64,000 bases of DNA from Paenibacillus sp. FSL R10-2782. Lineage in GTDB: Bacteria > Bacillota > Bacilli > Paenibacillales > Paenibacillaceae. Under the pieces are notes generated by a model. The model was not told where the DNA came from and did not search any database. It saw only the letters and a program-made list of their open reading frames with translations. Both the position numbers and the translations under genes were made by a program. Shown here piece after piece: positions 44,842 to 53,845 of the stretch; position 1 is the stretch's first letter, and every line of letters starts with the position of its first letter. The DNA lies in contig NZ_CP151951.1 in the NCBI RefSeq assembly GCF_038592985.1, positions 4,517,001 through 4,581,000 on the forward strand, written 5' to 3'.

Positions 44842-44843
44842 TT
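44825..44843. promoter_or_regulatory. Fur box of NEAT-isd operon
   Basis: TTGATTATCATTCTCAATT matches the Fur-box core (TGATAAT-N-ATTATCA type), with the typical ATTATCATT in the middle. Confidence 0.8.
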
Positions 44844-45091
44844 GAATTTTTAAAAAAATAGCTCTTCCTGAGCTTTTCCTCCCCACCTTCCCATCCAGAA
44901 ATTCGCAAAACCAAGTGAACCCATCACCAATATATCTTACACTTTTCGAAAATGTCAATATGTATTTTCGTGTACATAACCCCTTGATATATGCTATTTT
45001 TTAAGAAAAATTTAGGATACCTTCCTCTATACCATGAATCCCATCTACTCCATTTCAGTAAAAAAATTATTTAAAATTTTGGTTTTTTCAA

Positions 45092-45125
45092 TTGACAATT
45101 CCTATTGATATTCATTATCATTCTC
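45092..45125 (+). promoter_or_regulatory. Promoter with Fur box for the plus-strand heme transporter operon
   Basis: TTGACA at 45092-45097, 18-bp spacer, TATCAT at 45116-45121. A Fur-box-like sequence TGATATTCATTATCATTCTC at 45106-45125 overlaps the -10 box. Confidence 0.7.
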
Positions 45126-45136
45126 TTATGCATAAA

Positions 45137-45157
45137 TGAAAATGATTATCATTATTA
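45137..45157. promoter_or_regulatory. Second, near-consensus Fur box
   Basis: GAAAATGATTATCATTAT is close to the classical 19-bp Fur box GATAATGATTATCATTATC. It lies just downstream of the promoter and 30 bp before the lipoprotein start. Confidence 0.88.
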
Positions 45158-45186
45158 TTTAACTTAAAAATCGCAGGAGGAATGAC

Positions 45187-46167
45187 ATGAAATCTTATGT
45201 GTTGTGGTCATCCGCAGCGCTTTTATTGGCAGTTACCGGATGTAGTAATGGTACTCCGGCCGCAGATCACAAACCAACCACTGCATCTGTAACTACCACT
45301 TCCGGCACAACAAGCGATGCGACAATTCAGGTTACTGATTTTTCAAAACGGACGTTGGCGTTCCAAGATGTCCCTCAACATATCATTGCGCTCAGCAATG
45401 GCGATCTGGATATCATATATGCTTTGGGCGGGACAGCCGTTGGCAGACCCAACTCGAATGGACCTTCCGTCGTACCTGCTGCTGAAAACGTTCAACAAGT
45501 AGGCTCTACTCATGAGGTCGATCTGGAGAAAATTACGATGCTCAAACCGGATGTCGTATTAGGCAATTACCCTATGAATGAGAAAGATATTCCAGCTATT
45601 GAAGGTGTCGGTTCGCAGTTGCTGCTGACAGGGGCCAATTCAGTCCAAGATATTCAGTCGCAAATTACACTCTTCGGGCAATTATTGCACAAGCAGGCTC
45701 CGGCCGTGAAGCTGAATCAGCAAATTGACCAACAGGTAGCCACATTACAAAAGGAAACAGCCTCTACCTCCAAACCTAAAGTGCTGCTTGTTTACGGAGC
45801 CCCGGCCACATATATGGCGGCATTGCCGAATTCATTAGGGGGAAATATTCTGGAAATGGCTGGTGGTGCTAATATTGCCGCTGATTTTCCGGGGCTGCAA
45901 AATTTCCCGCAATACGCGCAGCTAAATACGGAACGCATCGTACAGGCCGATCCTGACTACATCCTGATTATGACCCACGGCAATACGGAAGAGGTCAAAG
46001 CCGCATTTATCAAGGAAATGCAGGAAAATGCAGCTTGGAGCGGAATCAAGGCGGTCAAAAACAATCAGGTCGAGGTATTACCCTCCGATCTGTTCGGAAC
46101 CAATCCGGGCACACGGGTTACTGAGGCACTGGATTTGATGCACCAAAAGCTGTATCCGGCGAAATAA
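45187..46167 (+). CDS. Iron/heme ABC transporter substrate-binding lipoprotein
   Basis: 326 residues. The lipobox L-A-V-T-G-C places the lipid cysteine at 19, followed by a Thr/Ser linker to 45. The PF01497-type binding fold follows: R-T-L-A-F-Q-D-V-P-Q-H-I-I-A-L near 56, G-G-T-A-V-G-R-P near 80, and T-H-G-N-T-E-E near 266. The histidine in I-M-T-H-G-N corresponds to the heme-ligand histidine of IsdE, and V-Y-G-A-P-A-T-Y-M-A-A matches its G-V-P-G-S-Y-L-V-A. Its place with isdG and NEAT genes makes heme the likely cargo, but it is not a close IsdE copy. CAGGAGG precedes the ATG. Confidence 0.87.
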   Translation: MKSYVLWSSAALLLAVTGCSNGTPAADHKPTTASVTTTSGTTSDATIQVTDFSKRTLAFQDVPQHIIALSNGDLDIIYALGGTAVGRPNSNGPSVVPAAENVQQVGSTHEVDLEKITMLKPDVVLGNYPMNEKDIPAIEGVGSQLLLTGANSVQDIQSQITLFGQLLHKQAPAVKLNQQIDQQVATLQKETASTSKPKVLLVYGAPATYMAALPNSLGGNILEMAGGANIAADFPGLQNFPQYAQLNTERIVQADPDYILIMTHGNTEEVKAAFIKEMQENAAWSGIKAVKNNQVEVLPSDLFGTNPGTRVTEALDLMHQKLYPAK

Positions 46168-46170
46168 GCG

Positions 46171-47169
46171 ATGAACAAACTACAACGCGCCAGAAGACGC
46201 ACCATCGCCTGGATTACGCTTCCGATCCTGCTGATAGCTGTATCCGTGTACGGCCTGGCTTACGGATCGGTGTCGATTCCACTACGAGAAATCAATCAGG
46301 TTTTGCTACATCATGATGACTCCACCTATCGCACGATCCTAATGGATCTCCGGCTGCCCAGAGTATTAGTGGGTCTGCTCGTAGGAGCCTGTCTGGCAGC
46401 TGCGGGAGCACTTCTTCAAGGAGTCATGAAAAATCCACTGGCTGATCCTGGCATTATTGGTGTATCGGCTGGTGGTGGACTCGCTGCGGTCATCACGATG
46501 GTCATGCTTCCACAGCTTAGCTACCTTCTTCCGGTAACTGCCTTTTCGGGAGCCTTCCTGACTGCTGTTGCAATTTACCTGCTGGCTTGGGATCGGGGAG
46601 CCTCTCCCGTCAAAATCGTATTAGCGGGTGTTGCGATCAACGCACTGCTGGGCGCGGTCATGAACGGCGTGATGGTCATGTACAGCGACCGCGTGCAAGC
46701 GGTTCTCCCTTGGCTATCCGGCGGATTGAACGGACGAAGCTGGCATCATCTGGAGTTCATGGCGCCTTACGCCATCATTGGCTTAATCGCCTCCCTGTTT
46801 GCGATCAAGCCTGCCAATTTGCTGCTGCTGGGCGACGATTCAGCGCAACTGCTCGGACAGCGTGTAGAGCTTCAGCGGCTGCTCATTATCTTGCTCTCTG
46901 CCCTGCTCGCCGGTACGGCAGTCAGTGTAGCGGGGCTGATCGGTTTTGTAGGACTGGTCGTTCCTCATGTTATCCGCCTGCTGATCGGGGAGGATTATCG
47001 CTTCCTCCTTCCCCTTTCCATTCTGGGCGGCGGGACACTGGTCGTACTGGCGGATACGGTGGCACGGTCCTGGTTTGATCCGATTGAACTGCCTGTAGGT
47101 ATTTTGCTGGCCGTCATCGGAGCGCCGTTCTTCTTAATCCTGCTCAAGAAACGGGGGAATTTCGGATGA
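46171..47169 (+). CDS. Heme/iron ABC transporter permease (FecCD family)
   Basis: 332 residues, nine or ten transmembrane helices, with L-R-L-P-R-V-L-V-G-L-L-V-G-A near 57, L-L-Q-G-V-M-K-N-P-L-A-D-P-G near 80 and G-L-V-V-P-H-V-I-R near 258. It begins 3 bp after the lipoprotein stop and overlaps the ATPase start by 4 bp. Second heme-type permease of the locus, paralogous to the one at 37037. Confidence 0.92.
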   Translation: MNKLQRARRRTIAWITLPILLIAVSVYGLAYGSVSIPLREINQVLLHHDDSTYRTILMDLRLPRVLVGLLVGACLAAAGALLQGVMKNPLADPGIIGVSAGGGLAAVITMVMLPQLSYLLPVTAFSGAFLTAVAIYLLAWDRGASPVKIVLAGVAINALLGAVMNGVMVMYSDRVQAVLPWLSGGLNGRSWHHLEFMAPYAIIGLIASLFAIKPANLLLLGDDSAQLLGQRVELQRLLIILLSALLAGTAVSVAGLIGFVGLVVPHVIRLLIGEDYRFLLPLSILGGGTLVVLADTVARSWFDPIELPVGILLAVIGAPFFLILLKKRGNFG

Positions 47170-47957
47170 CAGCCATTCAGGGTGAGCATATCTCCTTGCA
47201 GCGCGGGTATTTCAAGCTGGACGATGTAAACATTACCTTACCCACCGGACAGCTCACCGCAATTGTCGGGCCCAACGGTTCGGGCAAATCCACGCTTTTG
47301 CGGATTATTACACGGCTGCTCAGGCAGGATCAGGGACAGGTTTCTGTACTGGGCAAGCCCGTGCAGGAGTACAGGCGGCGTGATTTTGCCCAAACGATTA
47401 CAATGCTGCCGCAAATGAAGGATATGCTGCCGTTATTAACGGTTCGTGAGCTGGTCGCTTACGGAAGATCCCCTCATGCCAAAGGCTTGAGGACACGGCA
47501 TACCGGACAGGATCATCATATTGTGGACCATGTCATGGAAATCACAGGCATGAAGCCCTATGCGGATCGGATGTTCCATACTCTATCGGGAGGTGAACAA
47601 CAAAAAGCGCGAATTGCAATGGCTTTGGCCCAACAAACGGGCATTCTTTTGCTCGATGAACCTACCACTTTTCTGGATATCGCCCATCAATTTGAGGTTA
47701 TGGATATGCTGAGGCGTATTAATCACGAGTCCGGCTTAACGATTGTTATGGTACTGCATGATTTGCAGCAAGCTGCGGCCTATTGTCATCATATGATTGC
47801 GCTTAAAAGGGGACGAATCGCCATGGCTGGCGAACCCCGTCAGATTTTGACGTCTGCTTTTCTTCGCGACATTTATGAAATGAACGCTACTATCAAATTT
47901 GAGGATGGCTATCCGGTCATTATACCGACCATACCACATCATTCAGGAGGAATTTAA
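47166..47957 (+). CDS. Heme/iron ABC transporter ATP-binding protein
   Basis: 263 residues. Walker [10 protein letters not shown] near 36, signature L-S-G-G-E-Q-Q-K near 140, Walker [13 protein letters not shown] near 159, and H-loop V-L-H-D-L-Q. Same class as the ATPase at 36232 but only distantly similar outside motifs. ATGA overlap with the permease; the isdG-like gene starts 1 bp after its stop. Confidence 0.92.
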   Translation: MTAIQGEHISLQRGYFKLDDVNITLPTGQLTAIVGPNGSGKSTLLRIITRLLRQDQGQVSVLGKPVQEYRRRDFAQTITMLPQMKDMLPLLTVRELVAYGRSPHAKGLRTRHTGQDHHIVDHVMEITGMKPYADRMFHTLSGGEQQKARIAMALAQQTGILLLDEPTTFLDIAHQFEVMDMLRRINHESGLTIVMVLHDLQQAAAYCHHMIALKRGRIAMAGEPRQILTSAFLRDIYEMNATIKFEDGYPVIIPTIPHHSGGI

Positions 47958-47958
47958 T

Positions 47959-48315
47959 ATGATTATTGTTACAAACACATCTAAAATCACCCCGGGCAAT
48001 GCCCACCTGCTCATCGAACGCTTTAACAAAGAAGGTAAAGTGGAAAAAATGGAAGGCTTCCTCGGTCTGGAGGTACTGCTCACTGAAAACACAAAAGATT
48101 ATGAGGAAGTAACGATTAGCACACGCTGGAAGGAAAAAGAAAACTTCCAAGGCTGGACCAAAAGCGAGGCCTTCCGTGAATCACACAGCCACCGCCAAAT
48201 TCCGGACTATATTTTAGAAAATAAAATTACATTTTATGAAGTCAAAATCGTGCGGCATCCCATTACCAACACCGATTCCGATTCCTTTCTGGTGAACGAT
48301 ACCGAAGCGGTCTAA
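47959..48315 (+). CDS. isdG: IsdG-family heme-degrading monooxygenase
   Basis: 118 residues. It opens heme inside the cell and releases iron. The catalytic Asn-Trp-His set of IsdG (N7, W67, H77 in S. aureus) is present at N6, W66 and H76, in [16 protein letters not shown] and E-S-H-S-H. The ATG at 47959 has CAGGAGG upstream. It is the last gene of the plus-strand operon, as IsdG ends the S. aureus isd operon. Confidence 0.93.
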   Translation: MIIVTNTSKITPGNAHLLIERFNKEGKVEKMEGFLGLEVLLTENTKDYEEVTISTRWKEKENFQGWTKSEAFRESHSHRQIPDYILENKITFYEVKIVRHPITNTDSDSFLVNDTEAV

Positions 48316-48373
48316 ACCTGTAACACAGCGACAGACTTGTCTGCCCGCACCTTGTCACTCATTCAAACCAACC

Positions 48374-48419
48374 ATAAAAAGCGACTCCGCAGACCATTGT
48401 CCGCAGAGTCGCTTTTTAT
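48374..48419. terminator. Bidirectional terminator
   Basis: AAAAAGCGACTC and GAGTCGCTTTTT form the stem, with partial pairing inside. It separates the isdG-like gene from the convergent MBL-hydrolase gene. Confidence 0.9.
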
Positions 48420-48428
48420 ATGGAATTC

Positions 48429-49439
48429 TCAGATTGCAGTTGAACAGCGGCTTTGAATTTTCAGCGTCTCACCGTGTCCCAGTATATGAATGCGCTCCTT
48501 GGCGATGCCCAAGCGTTCACGCTCCGCTTCGAGACGATCCAGCGCCTCTCTCGGCGTATCATCCGCCAGCTTAAAGGCTCCGTAATGCATCGGGATCATC
48601 TGATCCGCGCCGCAATCCACGAACCCCTGCAACGCCTCCTCCGGTGTCACATGCTGCGAGGTCATGAACCATTCCGGCTCATACGCGCCAATCGGCATAA
48701 AGGTCAGGTCAATGTCAAAGCGCTCGCCAATCTCCTTGAAGCCGCGGAAATACCCGGTATCTCCCACAAAGTACAACGTCGGTGCAGCTGCTGTATCTGA
48801 AATAGAATTAGTATGCGATTCGGTGACGGACGTGGCAGAGCCGATCACCTGCTGCTCACTTTGCAGCACATATCCACCCCAATGCGAAGTATTCGTATCA
48901 AACGGCGTACGCCGCGTCCAATGCTGAGCCGGGACAAACGTGAACCGCACCCCGCCTACCGTAACATGCTCCCACCATTTCAGCTCATGGCAGTTACGGA
49001 AGCCTTTGCGGACCATTTTCGACTTTAACCCCGAAGGTACGAGCATCAGCGTATCTGCACGATACAATTTGCGCAACGAATCCATATGCAAATGATCATA
49101 ATGCGAATGAGACAGCAGAATGATGTCCAACGGCGGTACATCCTGAATGCGGATGCCGGGCGGAGCCAGTCTTTTGTCCAAAGCCATACGCTCAGCCCAC
49201 ACCGGATCCGTAACGATGTTCAGTCCGAGATATTGAATGAAAAAGGTTGAATGCCCTACCCAGGTCGCCGTCGTCGTGTCCCGGTTACTGTGCAAAAATT
49301 CCAGCTCCGGGGGATGGTTCGGAACAACGAACGTATAATCCTTCGTTTTGCTGCGGCGCTCCTGCCGCCATTGTCTGAATTGCTTGAGAGTTTTATCCGT
49401 ATTGACATGATCCATGTTGTTAAAACGAACTTTGGGCAT
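48429..49439 (-). CDS. MBL-fold hydrolase, NAPE-PLD/UlaG-like
   Basis: 336 residues from the ATG at 49439, which has GGGGAGGAG 7 bp upstream. The metal motif is S-H-S-H-Y-D-H-L near 120, with further histidines in P-A-Q-H-W-T near 184 and M-H-Y-G-A-F-K near 284, and V-G-D-T-G-Y-F near 233. This is the NAPE-hydrolysing phospholipase D-like branch of the family. In bacteria such proteins are probable phospholipid or phosphodiester hydrolases; the substrate is unknown. Confidence 0.85.
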   Translation of the reverse strand: MPKVRFNNMDHVNTDKTLKQFRQWRQERRSKTKDYTFVVPNHPPELEFLHSNRDTTTATWVGHSTFFIQYLGLNIVTDPVWAERMALDKRLAPPGIRIQDVPPLDIILLSHSHYDHLHMDSLRKLYRADTLMLVPSGLKSKMVRKGFRNCHELKWWEHVTVGGVRFTFVPAQHWTRRTPFDTNTSHWGGYVLQSEQQVIGSATSVTESHTNSISDTAAAPTLYFVGDTGYFRGFKEIGERFDIDLTFMPIGAYEPEWFMTSQHVTPEEALQGFVDCGADQMIPMHYGAFKLADDTPREALDRLEAERERLGIAKERIHILGHGETLKIQSRCSTAI

Positions 49440-49632
49440 GATGTAACTCCTCCCCTGATGGACCCGTTCTCCAAAAAGCTCGAAGCGGCTCAATTCATTT
49501 ATATATTACACGTGAGTGTGAACATCCAATGATGCAACATGCTGGTGTATGTAAAGTATAATTCAATCCGCCTTTTACATGCAAAAATGGACCCTCCCCA
49601 TCAATCAGGAAGGGCCATCTCAGATGCTGCTG

Positions 49633-49743
49633 TCAGTCCTGTGGATTTTTAAAGCGTGCCGAGTACATAAACAGAAACACAATCGCCACCACAATAATAA
49701 TAGGCGACTCATACATGATCGTAAAATGCTCGAAAGCAGCCAT
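49633..49743 (-). CDS. cydS: CydS-like small subunit of cytochrome bd oxidase
   Basis: A 36-residue protein with one transmembrane helix: M-A-A-F-E-H-F-T-I-M-Y-E-S-P, then a run of I and V, then M-Y-S-A-R-F-K-N-P-Q-D. It starts 6 bp after cydB ends, with GAAAGGG upstream. Length, position and the F-x-I-M-Y-x-x-P start resemble CydS of the Geobacillus bd oxidase, which fills a gap on CydA. I infer the same role. Confidence 0.8.
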   Translation of the reverse strand: MAAFEHFTIMYESPIIIVVAIVFLFMYSARFKNPQD

Positions 49744-49749
49744 TTGTAC

Positions 49750-50781
49750 TCACCCTTTCTTCCCCGCTTGTCCTCGCACATAATCCGCATCGAACAGGAA
49801 CAGTCTCAAGATCAGGATCAGTGACGGGATGAGCACCAGCAGCCCCGCACTAAACGCCGTAATCAATGCATACGCCATGGCGGAGTTCGTAAAGCTGTGA
49901 TGCACATTAATGTAGGGATACAAAACATACGGCAAATGCGAGCGACCATAACCATACCAAGCAAATGCAAATTGCAGCATGACCAGAATAAAGGAGGTTC
50001 CGAGATAACGCCGCCGCCATACCAGATAGACAGCTCCGACAAAGCAGACGAAGGAGGCGACAAACATCCATGCCATATTCAGCATATTGGCGAAATGGTC
50101 TGGATTTTGTTTGTTAATCTGAAAAAATGCGAGCAGACTCGCCACAATCGTAGGACCGCTCCAGAATAGCGCGTACCCGCGCACGATTTCAAAAGCAACC
50201 TTGTCTCCTGCCCTTTTGGCATAATAGGACAGAAACATCGCCGAGATATACAGCACACTCACCAGCGCCAGGAAAATAACCGCCCACGTATAGGAGTTGC
50301 TTAATAACTCACCCCATCGCAGATGAACACCTGTGCTGTTCTCCACAATAATACCGCCTTCCGAAATGGCGAGAACCGTCGACAGCGCCGCCGGAATGAG
50401 CAGCCCTGTCGCGCCGTACAATGCCATGTAGACGATATTATTTGTACCGGAATGCCCATACGTGTTGTACGCATAGTACACCCCGCGGATCGCGAGAAGC
50501 ACAATGGCAATACTGCCGGGAACGAGCAACGCTGTGCCATAGTAATAAGCCGCATCCGGGAAGAAACCATTCAGTCCCACCACGAAAAAAATGAGAAATA
50601 CGTTCGTTACCTCCCACACCGGCGATAAATACCGCTGTATAATGTTGTGGATTTTGTTCTGGTGACCTGTCAGCACACTGTAAAAGCTGAAAAAGCCTGC
50701 GCCAAAATCAATAGATGCCACAATCAAATAACCGAACAGGAAGGTCCACAAAATGGCGATACCGACAATTTCATAGCTCAC
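49750..50781 (-). CDS. cydB: Cytochrome bd ubiquinol oxidase subunit II
   Basis: 343 residues, about nine transmembrane helices. It starts I-L-W-T-F-L-F-G-Y-L-I-V-A-S-I-D-F-G-A-G and has S-P-V-W-E-V-T-N-V-F near 53, typical of CydB (the W-E-x-N motif). Overlaps the cydA stop by 4 bp. Confidence 0.95.
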   Translation of the reverse strand: MSYEIVGIAILWTFLFGYLIVASIDFGAGFFSFYSVLTGHQNKIHNIIQRYLSPVWEVTNVFLIFFVVGLNGFFPDAAYYYGTALLVPGSIAIVLLAIRGVYYAYNTYGHSGTNNIVYMALYGATGLLIPAALSTVLAISEGGIIVENSTGVHLRWGELLSNSYTWAVIFLALVSVLYISAMFLSYYAKRAGDKVAFEIVRGYALFWSGPTIVASLLAFFQINKQNPDHFANMLNMAWMFVASFVCFVGAVYLVWRRRYLGTSFILVMLQFAFAWYGYGRSHLPYVLYPYINVHHSFTNSAMAYALITAFSAGLLVLIPSLILILRLFLFDADYVRGQAGKKG

Positions 50782-52124
50782 TTCCCTTCAACCCCTTCCA
50801 GACCCAGCTGCTTTAGTTCTTCCACTGCATCTTTATTTCGGAACAGCTTGCTGAGAACCTTAATGGCTGAGAAGCACAACACGAGATACAAAATGATAAA
50901 CATCACGAGCATCCATCCCACACTGGTGGAGGTGGTCGCTGCTTCGGACACCTTCATATAGCCGCGCAAAATCCACGGCTGCCTGCCAACCTCCGCGAAC
51001 ATCCAGCCCAGCTCAATGGCTACCATAGCCATCGGCCCCACCAGAATGAGCGCCAGCAGCAGCCATTTGGGGTATGGTTTACGACCTGGCAGACGCTTGC
51101 GAATCAGATACAACAGTGGAATGACGAGAATCAGCACCCCGGTGGTGATTTTGAGATCGAACATATAGTGGATAGACAACGGCGGTCGCTGATCCACAGG
51201 ATAATCATTCAAACCCTTAACTTCTGTACTGGGCAGATTCCCGGCCAAAACACTAAGCGCATAAGGCACTTTCAAGGCGTACTTGATGTCTCCGTTCTTG
51301 TCCATATAACCGCCATATACGAAAGGAGCGTGCGTCATTGTATCAAAATGCCATTCGGCAGCAGCCAGCTTTTCCGGCTGATATTTGGCCAGAAATTTAC
51401 CGGAAGCGTCTCCGATCATCACGGTGCTGATGGCAAATACAATGGTGCAGGTGGCGGTCAGCTTCAGCGCTTTTTTGAAATACGGGTGGTTGCGCCCCCG
51501 CAGCATACTATAGGCAGCTAATCCCATCAGCAGCCCAGCACTCAACGTATACGAGGAAGCCAGCACATGAGAAACTTTGGTCGGCGTGGCCGGATTCAGC
51601 ATGGCCTGGATGGGATGAATATCTGTCATGACTCCATTTTTAAGTGTAAAGCCTTGAGGCTGGTTCATGAACGAGTTCACAGTTGTAATAAAAACCGCTG
51701 ATGCAGATGAGGCAATCGCTACCGGAATAAGCAGCATCAGGTGAAAATATTTGCTTTTAAACCGATCCCAGGTGTACAAGTAGATACCCAGAAAAATGGC
51801 TTCAATGAAAAAAGCAAACGTCTCCAAAAACAGGGGCAGCGCAATCGCTTGTCCAGCCACCCTCATAAAGGTAGGCCAAAGCAAGCTGAGTTGCAATCCA
51901 ATGGAAGTACCTGTGACGACACCTACGGCAACGGTGATGACAAACCCCCGCGCCCACCGTCGGGCCAACAGCGTATAGTGCGGATCACCAGTTCGCAGCC
52001 CGCGCCATTCCGCGAGCGCAATCATCAAAGGTACGCCAACGCCAATGGATGCAAATACAATATGAACAAACAGGGTAATTCCGGTCAACATCCGGCTTAG
52101 TAATACGGGGTCCAGTGAAGACAA
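50778..52124 (-). CDS. cydA: Cytochrome bd ubiquinol oxidase subunit I
   Basis: 448 residues, the short-Q-loop form. It reduces oxygen with quinol using hemes b558, b595 and d; it supports growth at low oxygen. Seen: the N-terminal heme-ligand histidine in F-V-H-I-V-F-A near 21, F-L-E-T-F-A-F-F-I-E-A-I-F near 98-110 with the two conserved glutamates of the proton path, and V-G-R-Q-P-W near 386. cydA-cydB-cydS are tightly packed. Confidence 0.95.
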   Translation of the reverse strand: MSSLDPVLLSRMLTGITLFVHIVFASIGVGVPLMIALAEWRGLRTGDPHYTLLARRWARGFVITVAVGVVTGTSIGLQLSLLWPTFMRVAGQAIALPLFLETFAFFIEAIFLGIYLYTWDRFKSKYFHLMLLIPVAIASSASAVFITTVNSFMNQPQGFTLKNGVMTDIHPIQAMLNPATPTKVSHVLASSYTLSAGLLMGLAAYSMLRGRNHPYFKKALKLTATCTIVFAISTVMIGDASGKFLAKYQPEKLAAAEWHFDTMTHAPFVYGGYMDKNGDIKYALKVPYALSVLAGNLPSTEVKGLNDYPVDQRPPLSIHYMFDLKITTGVLILVIPLLYLIRKRLPGRKPYPKWLLLALILVGPMAMVAIELGWMFAEVGRQPWILRGYMKVSEAATTSTSVGWMLVMFIILYLVLCFSAIKVLSKLFRNKDAVEELKQLGLEGVEGK

Positions 52125-52192
52125 ATGGTACTCACTCCTTCATTTCACATTTTAAACAGAAAACACCTGCATATATTCCTTTGGATTATGAT

Positions 52193-52294
52193 CTAGGGAG
52201 TCAGGCGGGCTATACTTTTAATGACTGCGTACAGCATAATAGCCGCTATCACAATACACACAATAATGAGCGTCCTTTCCTGCTTGCGGAACAT
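52193..52294 (-). CDS. Unknown 33-residue membrane protein ahead of cydA
   Basis: M-F-R-K-Q-E-R-T-L then one hydrophobic helix and a basic end S-I-A-R-L-T-P. AAAGGAGG sits 7 bp before the ATG, as strong as any site in the window, which is why I call it a gene. It lies 70 bp upstream of cydA and probably in the same transcript. I know no family; it could be another accessory subunit of the bd oxidase. Confidence 0.65.
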   Translation of the reverse strand: MFRKQERTLIIVCIVIAAIMLYAVIKSIARLTP

Positions 52295-52588
52295 GGGAAC
52301 GCCTCCTTTACTCGTCGTTTGGAGCATGGGGAGAACACATCTTAGTCTAGCTAAATTTTGTTATTTTTAACCATGCTGCCGTTATAAATTTAGCAGGATT
52401 CCATTTTGGATATTGCTATGTGCAGTCCAATCGTTCTGGGCAGCTACTTTTTAGCCTCATTAGTGTGAGATTTATCATTGTATTTTCATCAAAATGACGA
52501 ACTCTCTCTTTGGAGACATTCGTGGAATGAGGTACAATACAGATAAGCTATATATGGAGAACTTTTGAATAGGAGGCTGTACCGCGCT

Positions 52589-53722
52589 ATGAAAATAACA
52601 TCTATCGAGCCAACTCCCAGTCCGAACACCATGATGCTGCATCTGGATGAACGGCTGGAAGCGGGCATTCGCAGAACATATACACGGGATAATGAACGCT
52701 CCGCTCCCCCCTTTATCCGGCGTATGCTGGGCATTGAAGGAGTCAAAAGCGTGTTTCATACGACGGATTTTGTAGCCCTTGACCGCAAAGGGAACGCAGA
52801 TTGGTCCACCATTCTGGGTCAGGTTCGGGACCAGCTAGGCGAGGAAGGCGCAGACGCCAATTGGGAATTGCCGGAGGAAACCTCCGGGGAAGCGTTTGGT
52901 GAGGCACAGGTGTTTGTGCAATTTTTCCGGGGCATTCCGATGCAAATCCGGGTCAAGGCGGGCCAGCAGGAGGAACGGATTTCCTTGTCCGACCGTTTCG
53001 TGCAGGCCGTAACCCGGGTAGCCAGCGCGACGCTGATCAAGGAGCGCAAGCTGAGCGATTACGGCGTCCGCTATGGAGAGCTACCGGATATCGCGCGCGA
53101 GGTGGAGCAGGAGCTGGAGGCAGCCTTTCCGCAGGAGCGGCTGGAGCAGATTATCCAGCAGGCGATTGCCCACGGCGCGGACAACAGCGAATTCGTGGAG
53201 GAACGCCGCGAATGGAGTGATGCCGAGCTGGAGCAGGCCCTACAGCACGAGGATTGGCGTACCCGCTACGCCGCGCTGGATCGGCTGGAGCCGACGCCCG
53301 AGCATTTGCCACTCATCCGCCAAGCGCTGCATGACGACAAAATGCAGCTACGGCGGCTGGGGGTCGTCTATTTGGGCGATCTGCGCACACCGGAGGCGAT
53401 GGAGCTGCTGTTTGAGGCGCTGCGTGATCCTTCAGCGGCCGTACGCCGTACGGCGGGCGATACGCTGTCGGATATCGGCGACCCGGCGGCTACCGGAGCT
53501 ATGATCGGAGCCTTGTCGGATAACAGCAAGCTGGTTCGCTGGCGGGCTGCCCGTTTTTTGTACGAGGTCGGCACCGAGGACGCGCGTGACGCGCTGGAGA
53601 AGGCTGTAGATGACCCCGAATTCGAGGTCAGTCTACAGGCCAAAATGGCGCTGGAGCGCATTGAGTCAGGCGAGCAAGCCGCAGGTACGGTTTGGCAGCA
53701 GATGGCCAAACGCAACTCTTGA
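52589..53722 (+). CDS. Nfu-N / HEAT-repeat protein, conserved virulence factor C family
   Basis: 377 residues. The first 85 residues (I-E-P-T-P-S-P-N-T-M-M ... G-V-K-S-V-F) are an Nfu N-terminal domain; a middle region (about 90-215) is followed by HEAT-like repeats to 360 (D-W-R-T-R-Y-A-A-L, D-P-S-A-A-V-R-R-T-A-G-D-T-L, R-W-R-A-A-R-F-L). This architecture is that of CvfC, found widely in Bacillales including non-pathogens, so the 'virulence' name may mislead. No iron-sulfur cysteines are present. AGGAGG lies 12 bp before the ATG, rather far; a TTG at 52565 is possible. Confidence 0.85.
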   Translation: MKITSIEPTPSPNTMMLHLDERLEAGIRRTYTRDNERSAPPFIRRMLGIEGVKSVFHTTDFVALDRKGNADWSTILGQVRDQLGEEGADANWELPEETSGEAFGEAQVFVQFFRGIPMQIRVKAGQQEERISLSDRFVQAVTRVASATLIKERKLSDYGVRYGELPDIAREVEQELEAAFPQERLEQIIQQAIAHGADNSEFVEERREWSDAELEQALQHEDWRTRYAALDRLEPTPEHLPLIRQALHDDKMQLRRLGVVYLGDLRTPEAMELLFEALRDPSAAVRRTAGDTLSDIGDPAATGAMIGALSDNSKLVRWRAARFLYEVGTEDARDALEKAVDDPEFEVSLQAKMALERIESGEQAAGTVWQQMAKRNS

Positions 53723-53845
53723 TTTATGATTTTAGGACTGGACCTTCAAAAAATTGTCGATTGTCAGAAGATGTACAGGTACGCTATACTTTAGTTTGCT
53801 ATACAATAACATATCATGTCATACACCTCATCAACCCTGTTTTAT
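53723..53845. promoter_or_regulatory. Promoter region of the lysine riboswitch transcript
   Basis: No gene. The -10-like TATACT at 53785-53790 or TATACAAT near 53803 would place transcription start shortly before the riboswitch; I cannot choose between them. Open frames across 53816-54110 are not proteins but riboswitch sequence. Confidence 0.4.

Larger units (their letters stand above)
44788..45186. other. Divergent control region of the heme locus
   Basis: About 400 bp, A/T-rich, no gene. It holds a promoter with Fur box for each direction. The middle part (44850-45085) shows no further motif I can name. Confidence 0.8.
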
